Source: Boseongicola sp. SB0662_bin_57 (GTDB lineage Bacteria; Pseudomonadota; Alphaproteobacteria; Rhodobacterales; Rhodobacteraceae). From it: DNA of 28,892 nucleotides. How positions within the stretch are numbered: position 1 is the first letter of the stretch; each line of letters starts with the position of its first letter. Both the position numbers and the translations under genes were made by a program. The notes below the pieces were generated by a model. It searched no databases and had not been told where the DNA came from. It saw only the letters and a list, made by a program, of their open reading frames with translations. The stretch is from NCBI GenBank assembly GCA_009839535.1, contig VXPN01000322.1, positions 1-28,892 on the forward strand, written 5' to 3'. Of this stretch, positions 24,595-28,892 are shown one piece after another.

Positions 24595-24894
24595 GATGCG
24601 GAAACCAGGTACGAGAGGCACGTTGGACCTTCGCACTGATTTCACGGGCCGGACGAACGTGCATTCTCGCAGCGCTCTGCGCCAAATGTGCAGGCGACCG
24701 CCCGAGAGCGCGACATGATGCGAAGGCAAAACGCTTAGGGTGTGATTGCCCTCCGGAATCGACCCGAGACGGCGGCTGGCATCCCTCGTGACCTGCAATT
24801 GTGGCCATCATCCCGCCATGTGGCCACTACGTCCTGCAATTTGCCTTGCGCCGATGAGTCTTGTTCGCGACAGCACATATGCTATCATGGATCG
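24595..24894. other. 300-bp gap before the toxin gene, with a short direct repeat
   Basis: No gene is supported here. CCTGCAATT occurs at 24792-24800 and again at 24833-24841, and TGGCCA occurs at 24802-24807 and 24821-24826, all in the same orientation. Close to the toxin start, TTGTTC (24861-24866) and TATCAT (24883-24888) with a 16-bp spacer could be its promoter. The role of the repeats is unknown; regulation of the toxin-antitoxin pair is one possibility. Confidence 0.35.
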
Positions 24895-25323
24895 ATGCAG
24901 CGCGTCGTGATCGACACCAACGTGTTCGTGTCCGCCATCAAGGATACGGCGGGAGCGGCCCGCCATGTGTTGCGACTGGCATTGAATGGCGAAATTGCCC
25001 CGATCTTCGGCAACGCGCTGTTTTGCGAGCATGAGGATGTTCTCGCTCGAGATGCTTTGTGGAAAGGGTGCCCCTTGGAGCGCGGTGAACGTGAGGCGCT
25101 GCTGGATGCACTGATGAGTGTGTCGCTGTGGATACCGGTCTATTTCCTGTGGCACCCGAACTTGGCCGACGAAGGTGACAATCACGTTCTGGAACTTGCG
25201 GTTGCCGGAGGAGCCGAATCCATTGTCACGGCGAACGAGCGAGACTTCAGACGAAACAGCCTGCATTTTCCGTCGATCAGGATCGAAAGCGCCGGTGAGT
25301 TCCTGGAAAGGAGAAGGCCATGA
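24895..25323 (+). CDS. PIN-domain toxin of a toxin-antitoxin pair
   Basis: About 142 aa with a PIN ribonuclease fold (putative toxin component, PIN family, COG1569 type). 'VVIDTNVFVSAI' provides the first acidic residue D7, 'NALFCEHEDVL' gives E45/E47, 'LADEGDNHVLELA' gives D92/D95, and 'IVTANERDF' gives the last site. Such proteins cut RNA when free of the antitoxin. I start at ATG 24895, where the family N-terminus begins. The open frame upstream is not PIN-like. It overlaps the antitoxin gene by ATGA. The toxin gene comes first, the reverse of most vapBC-type pairs. Confidence 0.88.
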   Translation: MQRVVIDTNVFVSAIKDTAGAARHVLRLALNGEIAPIFGNALFCEHEDVLARDALWKGCPLERGEREALLDALMSVSLWIPVYFLWHPNLADEGDNHVLELAVAGGAESIVTANERDFRRNSLHFPSIRIESAGEFLERRRP

Positions 25324-25538
25324 GTACAATGACAATCCGTCTGCCGAACGACCAACACGAACGCCTCAGGGCGCTGGCCCTGCATCGCGGGATCAGTCTC
25401 AACAAGCTGTTCGAGGAGTTTTCGACCAAGGCCCTTGCAGAATTCGACGTGGAAATGCGCTTTCGGGCAAGGGCCGCCGCCGGAAATCCGAGGGAAGGGC
25501 TGGAATTCCTGGACAAGCTGGATGCACGGTTCGGCTGA
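25320..25538 (+). CDS. Ribbon-helix-helix antitoxin
   Basis: 72 aa. The N-terminus 'MSTMTIRLPNDQHERLRALA' is a CopG/Arc-like beta strand and first helix, followed by 'HRGISLNKLFEEFSTKAL', the second helix. The C-terminal tail 'GNPREGLEFLDKLDARFG' probably wraps the PIN toxin. It would bind its own promoter as a dimer and neutralise the toxin. GGAG stands 8 nt before the ATG, inside the toxin gene. The 4-nt overlap makes the pair a single translational unit. Confidence 0.85.
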   Translation: MSTMTIRLPNDQHERLRALALHRGISLNKLFEEFSTKALAEFDVEMRFRARAAAGNPREGLEFLDKLDARFG

Positions 25539-25559
25539 TCGGCAACGGTCGCTGAGGGC

Positions 25560-26105
25560 TGGTGTCCCGAATCAACCTGTCTGCCGTCGATCTTCCTGTT
25601 CCGAGGTATCCTGCCGCCTTGGTAAGGGAAATTCCATTGTCGACGAGCCCCTGCAAGACCGAGACCGTTTGGCATGATGCGGCGGCCGACCCAGCGTGCG
25701 GCCGCGCCTTCTGGCCGCAAGAAGGCCGTCCTTGGTCCGCTCGGATTTCAACCGTCTCTCGAAAGAAACAATCGAGGCAATCACATGGAACACCTGTTCG
25801 CTGACCGCCGAAATGATGGCAATGTCCTCCACGAGGCTGATCAGGTTGGTCTCCCGCGCCTTCAGCGTCTCGACGGTCTCGATGAGCTCCCGAGGAGGTC
25901 GAGCCGCGTCCCGGCAAGGGTGTCGTCGGGCCGAACGTAGTCAAGCAACGCGGCAAGGCCCGGCCGGTCGAATGTCCGCCCCAAAACGTCGTCCTCGAAC
26001 ACCCGGACGGTGCCCTTGCCGGATCAGGCGGCTCCGCTGTCCCGACAGGTTCTGGTCCGAGATCGAGACCCTCGCGTATCCGAGGAAGTCTCCCGTTCGG
26101 GACAT
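25560..26105 (-). pseudogene. Decayed serine recombinase (DNA invertase/resolvase)
   Basis: Pieces of a Pin/Gin/Tn3-type serine recombinase occur in correct order on the minus strand but in different frames. The N-terminus from ATG 26105, 'MSRTGDFLGYARVSISDQNL', keeps the nucleophile serine of ARVS. Then come 'VRVFEDDVLGRTFDRPGLAA', 'ELIETVETLKARETNLISL', 'VSFERRLKSERTKDGLLAAR' with 'RGRTLGRPP', and the DNA-binding end 'LVDNGISLTKAAGYLGTGRS' then 'TADRLIRD'. At least three frameshifts and a loss around the 'RLDRLGRSL' segment inactivate it. It is a relic of a mobile element or inversion system and indicates decay of the region. Confidence 0.8.
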
Positions 26106-26251
26106 GCCGTCTCGCACCTTCAACACCGCTTTGGGGCAGGCAGGCACGGAACACTTGAGCAGGGTCGGGCCGTAAGGCAACGCCGGAGCGGCCGGGTCGT
26201 CGACCCTGCACTTCCTTTCGAGGGCCACTGCGTCCGGGACCTCGCGCGCCC

Positions 26252-26612
26252 CCGAAGTGCCCGGACAGGGTCCGCAGCGCCGTCCACGCCCTTGATGCTC
26301 ACATGTTGCCGACGCGTTCGCCCGCGCACGCCGTGCACATTTGCCGACACGTACCCAACGAAGCCCGCGGAACGGACAACCACGATCACGTCCCCAGTTT
26401 CGTCTCCGTCCACGTCCTCGAAAAAGAGCGCCTCCACCGTTCCCTCCCGTTCGCGCACCGGTCCCGCCGCGAAGGATTCGCGCGGCCAGTCAGGATCCAG
26501 GATCTCGCACGTCCACAGGGCGTAGCTTCCGATGCTGCGAGGCTCACCCGGGGCCTTCGACCACCATGACCGCAACGTTCGTCCCCGGAACCATGCCCAT
26601 GAACGCCGGCAT
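26252..26612 (-). pseudogene. Frameshifted PliI-like lysozyme-inhibitor-family remnant
   Basis: One frame reads 'MPAFMGMVPGTNVAVMVVEG' and stops at 26544. Shifting one base near 26546 continues it as 'EPRSIGSYALWTCEILDPDW', 'REREGTVEALFFEDVDGDE', 'DVIVVVRSAGFVGYVSANVH' and 'GVDGAADPVRAL'. The 'EPRSIGSY' and '(I)VVVRSAGxxGY' segments resemble the periplasmic inhibitor of I-type lysozyme (PliI) family, which I recall from Aeromonas. Further protein-like sequence precedes it up to about 26890 but no signal peptide is seen. The upstream start is unclear and no clean stop follows the domain. It is probably a dead gene. Confidence 0.55.
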
Positions 26613-26819
26613 CGCCTGCGACCGGATGACCAGCGGAGCACCAGCGCCGAGATCGAGGCAGACGCTCGTGACCGCCAAGGGCGGCACCGACCGATTTTCG
26701 TGAGGCGGAAACTGATGCGACGACTCGACGCCGCCCTGCATTCCGGTCGCCTGAACGTCATTGGCGCGCGCCTTCAAGGCAACCGTCTGGGCGCTGGCAT
26801 CAGAGATGTCCACAAGTGA

Positions 26820-27000
26820 CCGTGCAAGAAGAAAGTGGCGGCAGGCCGTCGAGCCGACGCACCGGGTCTTCACGGTTGATGGCCACGACAACCGTCAGTG
26901 CGCTGGACTCGGCAATTTCTGCAAGATCCTGGACAGCGTGCCCTGCGAAACCCGGGCCCATGAACCGACACCCATGCCGAGGGTGGCGCACTCCCGGCAT
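26820..27000 (-). pseudogene. Possible fragment of an electron-transfer flavoprotein alpha C-terminus
   Basis: Just downstream of the O-demethylase gene the minus strand reads 'GFAGHAVQDLAEIAESSALT' then 'VVVAINREDPVRRLDGL'. This recalls the FAD-site strand of ETF-alpha, where G-x-S-G-A-x-Q-H-L leads to VAINxD. Similarity is short, there is no start, and the rest of the family sequence is absent, so chance cannot be excluded. If real, it is a truncated remnant. Confidence 0.25.
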
Positions 27001-27019
27001 GGACCCATTGTCCGTGGTT

Positions 27020-28423
27020 TCAGGCGCTTCTGGTCCGCCAGCTTTCCGCGTAGTTTTCGCGCGCCTCACTGGCAAAGGGCGTCGGCGACACTCGCACCCG
27101 GACATCAACCTGACGATGCGGTTCGGTCGAGGTCTTTTGCGTCGGTTCCGGTTCGCCCCATTTCAACGTCAGGACATCTCCGATCTCGACATCCTGGTTG
27201 ACCACACCCAAAGACAGCACGCAGCGTTCGTTCCAGCTGTAGCTGGTGAACATGCTCATCCCGACCATCTTGTCGTCCTGCAGAAGCATGTCGGCACTGG
27301 AAGAGGCATAGTTCACCATCGGAAAGTCAATCCATTTGCATGGTGTCCCGTCCTCGAAGGCCGAAGCGATCACGTTCAGGACGTCCTCGCGGTTCCACTC
27401 AAACGTGGCCTTCTTGCGATTGGCGGGTGCGTCTTTCATTGACGCAAGTGCGTCCTTGCCGACGAAGTCGCTCTTTTTCCAGCCGACATAGAAGTCGTAT
27501 CCGAGCTCGAACGGGTTGACGTAGTAATCTTCGATATTGTCGGAAACGAAGGAGCCGCCAATGGCGCCAGTGGCCTCGTAACTGTCGGAGCCAAGCCAGT
27601 CGCGGTAGTCGGCAAGCATGCCGTCGCCAGTGTAGATGCCCGGCAGAGGCGACGGGATCCAGCCGGATTCAAGGGTGTTCGTGGCATACGCGCGGCTGCC
27701 GCACTGAACCAGGTCGACACCTGCATCCCGCGCGGCTTCAAGGATCGTCGAATGGACGTAGTGCTTGTCCTTGTAGGGTCCCCAGATTTCCAGACCGGAC
27801 GCGCCGGCCATGCCATGGCGCAGCGCCTGAACGCGCCTGGACCCGATATTGATCCAGTCGACATGAAAGAACCTGATGTCCGGGATAGGACCGCCGTTCA
27901 TCTTCTCGATGACCTTCGGCACGTCGGGTCCCTGGATCTGATAGCGGTAGTGTTCGCGCAAGACACGTTCCCCGTCTGGACGGCTCGGAGAGCGAGGATC
28001 GTACCGCAACCGCACGTTCCACTTCCCCCAGGCGGCGGCAAACATCAGCCAGTTTGAAGTCGGCGCACGTCCAACGAGAATGAACTTGTCCTCGCGTTCG
28101 CGGAAAACGATGTGGTCACCGATCACGTGGCCATTTGGAGTGACAGGCACGTAGTGCTTGGCCCGATTGAGATCGAAATTGGCAAAGCTGTTGATGCCAT
28201 GACAGGAGAGAAACTCTTCGGCCTGCGGACCTTCGACGATCACCTCGTCCATGTGATGCGACTGGTCGAACAGAACCGCCCCATCACGCCATGCGGCCTG
28301 TTCGGTCCGCCAGTTCCGAAATTCCGGCGCGACGACCGGATACACGTACATCCCGGCCCTGCTGTTCCTTAGCATCTCGACCGGGTTGGCATGTTTCTTC
28401 ATCTCATCGTTCAAGCTTGGCAT
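27020..28423 (-). CDS. THF-dependent aryl O-demethylase, LigM/DesA-type (GcvT fold)
   Basis: 467 aa, close to LigM (471 aa) in length and pattern: 'NPVEMLRNSRAGMYVYPVVA' (13-32), 'NWRTEQAAWRDGAVLFDQSH', 'KHYVPVTPNGHVIGDHIVF', 'VGRAPTSNWLMF', 'LRHGMAGASGLEIWGPY', 'NTLESGWIPSPLPGIYTGD', 'EATGAIGGSFVSDNIEDYYV' and 'GMSMFTSYSWNERC'. LigM moves the methyl of vanillate or similar methoxy-aromatics to tetrahydrofolate. From memory its key residues are Tyr247, Arg122 and His60, and Y246, R119 and H57 here fit those positions. The true substrate may be another methoxylated or methylated compound, since GcvT-like demethylases are diverse. GGAGG precedes the ATG by 5 nt. The upstream ThDP enzyme gene is 155 bp away. 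Confidence 0.87.
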   Translation of the reverse strand: MPSLNDEMKKHANPVEMLRNSRAGMYVYPVVAPEFRNWRTEQAAWRDGAVLFDQSHHMDEVIVEGPQAEEFLSCHGINSFANFDLNRAKHYVPVTPNGHVIGDHIVFREREDKFILVGRAPTSNWLMFAAAWGKWNVRLRYDPRSPSRPDGERVLREHYRYQIQGPDVPKVIEKMNGGPIPDIRFFHVDWINIGSRRVQALRHGMAGASGLEIWGPYKDKHYVHSTILEAARDAGVDLVQCGSRAYATNTLESGWIPSPLPGIYTGDGMLADYRDWLGSDSYEATGAIGGSFVSDNIEDYYVNPFELGYDFYVGWKKSDFVGKDALASMKDAPANRKKATFEWNREDVLNVIASAFEDGTPCKWIDFPMVNYASSSADMLLQDDKMVGMSMFTSYSWNERCVLSLGVVNQDVEIGDVLTLKWGEPEPTQKTSTEPHRQVDVRVRVSPTPFASEARENYAESWRTRSA

Positions 28424-28440
28424 TCATTCCTCCCTGTTTG

Positions 28441-28464
28441 ATGCCGTGTCCAGGACCACGGCAT
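28441..28464. promoter_or_regulatory. 8-bp inverted repeat in the leader of the O-demethylase gene
   Basis: ATGCCGTG-N8-CACGGCAT is a perfect inverted repeat ending 17 bp before the O-demethylase ATG. It could be a DNA operator or an mRNA hairpin just ahead of the ribosome site (GGGAGG at about 28428-28434). The rest of the 155-bp gap (28424-28578) shows no gene. Confidence 0.45.
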
Positions 28465-28578
28465 GCGCTCCTTGTGCCATGGCGGCGCATGGACCCTTCG
28501 CCGTGAATTGGCTGCTCCCGCCTTGTGTCGCGACGCACGTCTTCCGAATGCAGCGTCATCTCCTTCGGGTTCCCGCAT

Positions 28579-28892
28579 CTACTTTTCGCCGTCGTCCATC
28601 CCGATCGTCACGTCGAGCAGGACCTGACGCCTTTCATCACGAATGACCTTGAGTGCGCGTTCCAATGCAGCAGGCATGTCCTCGGCCCGCTCCACGGTCT
28701 CGGCATGGCAGCCGGCGGCGCCCGCGATATCGCCGTAGGCCGGGACTGGCATGAAGGGCGCCATTGGCACGTGGTTCGCCTTGGCCGCTTCGCCATCGGG
28801 GTAGATGTCAAGCGTCGATATGCGCACCGCGTCCCAGGAGCCGTTGTTCAGGACCACCGTCAGCACCGGCAGGCGTTGGGCGGCCGCCACCT
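28579..28892 (-). CDS. Thiamine-diphosphate-dependent enzyme, C-terminal part (runs off right edge)
   Basis: The last 103 or so residues of a ThDP enzyme of the acetolactate synthase/benzoylformate decarboxylase family. 'LPVLTVVLNNGSWDAVRIST' then 'LDIYPDGEA' is the segment after the GDG...N magnesium/ThDP site, where related enzymes have 'NNGxWxAVR'. 'YGDIAGAAGCHAETVERAED' and 'ALERALKVIRDERRQVLLDV' are the usual C-terminal helices and strand. The N-terminal and most of the cofactor site lie beyond the window. It reads toward the O-demethylase gene and may decarboxylate a 2-oxoacid of the same pathway. Confidence 0.85.
   Translation of the reverse strand, partial: VAAAQRLPVLTVVLNNGSWDAVRISTLDIYPDGEAAKANHVPMAPFMPVPAYGDIAGAAGCHAETVERAEDMPAALERALKVIRDERRQVLLDVTIGMDDGEK

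Noticed and set aside
24742..24894. Upstream extension of the PIN toxin by 51 codons
   Set aside because: The PIN fold starts with 'QRVVIDTNVF', the extra part is Cys/Arg/Ser-rich, and a likely promoter lies within it.
1..28892. tRNA, rRNA, CRISPR array or intact insertion sequence
   Set aside because: I saw no cloverleaf, rRNA-like stretch, regularly spaced repeats or intact transposase. Only a dead serine recombinase was found.

Overview
The window looks like part of the chromosome of a high-G+C alphaproteobacterium, probably a metabolically versatile marine or host-associated relative of Rhodobacterales or Rhodospirillales. The evidence is the G/C-rich third codon positions, a PuuD urate hydroxylase carrying its own C-terminal cytochrome c, and the density of solute-binding-protein transporters (one TTT and one TAXI-TRAP) next to CoA and purine catabolism. 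No rRNA, tRNA or CRISPR array is visible. Taxonomy is inferred from gene content only.

Layout. (1) 1-4785 is a purine (urate) degradation cluster: the start of an unknown gene at the left edge, allA, a puuE-uraD fusion, uraH, a LysR regulator and puuD. Together they convert urate to 5-hydroxyisourate, OHCU, allantoin and allantoate, then ureidoglycolate to glyoxylate and urea. The allantoate-to-ureidoglycolate enzyme is not in the window. (2) 4855-15807 is a tightly packed minus-strand operon reading tctC, tctB, tctA, SDR, MmgE/PrpD, family III CoA-transferase, crotonase, TSUP permease, malonyl-CoA synthetase MatB, a small frameshifted ORF and a ketopantoate-reductase-like dehydrogenase. Across the tctC promoter region lies a TrmB-type regulator gene (15968-16873, plus strand), with a perfect inverted repeat GTGTAGT-N10-ACTACAC between the two. 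(3) 17078-24594 is a TAXI-TRAP uptake locus. The solute-binding protein, a MarR regulator and an alpha/beta hydrolase lie on the minus strand. The fused TRAP permease and a cytoplasmic sulfatase/phosphonate-monoester-hydrolase-like enzyme diverge on the plus strand, followed after a 0.5-kb gap by an Ldh-family 2-hydroxyacid dehydrogenase. (4) 24895-25538 is a PIN-domain toxin followed by a ribbon-helix-helix antitoxin. (5) 25539-27019 is decayed DNA with recognisable corpses of a serine recombinase and a PliI-like protein. (6) 27020-28892 holds a LigM/DesA-type tetrahydrofolate-dependent O-demethylase and, running off the right edge, the C-terminus of a thiamine-diphosphate enzyme.

The best candidate for undescribed biology is the 11-kb operon of region 2. 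Its transporter, CoA-transferase and MatB indicate uptake and CoA-activation of a carboxylic acid. Two of its 'standard' enzymes lack their classical catalytic residues: the crotonase has Asn and Ala in place of both glutamates, and the SDR lacks the Ser and Tyr of the triad. The usual annotations of hydratase and dehydrogenase are therefore probably wrong. MatB next to a glutamate-less crotonase suggests a (methyl)malonyl-CoA-forming and decarboxylating step. The substrate is unknown.
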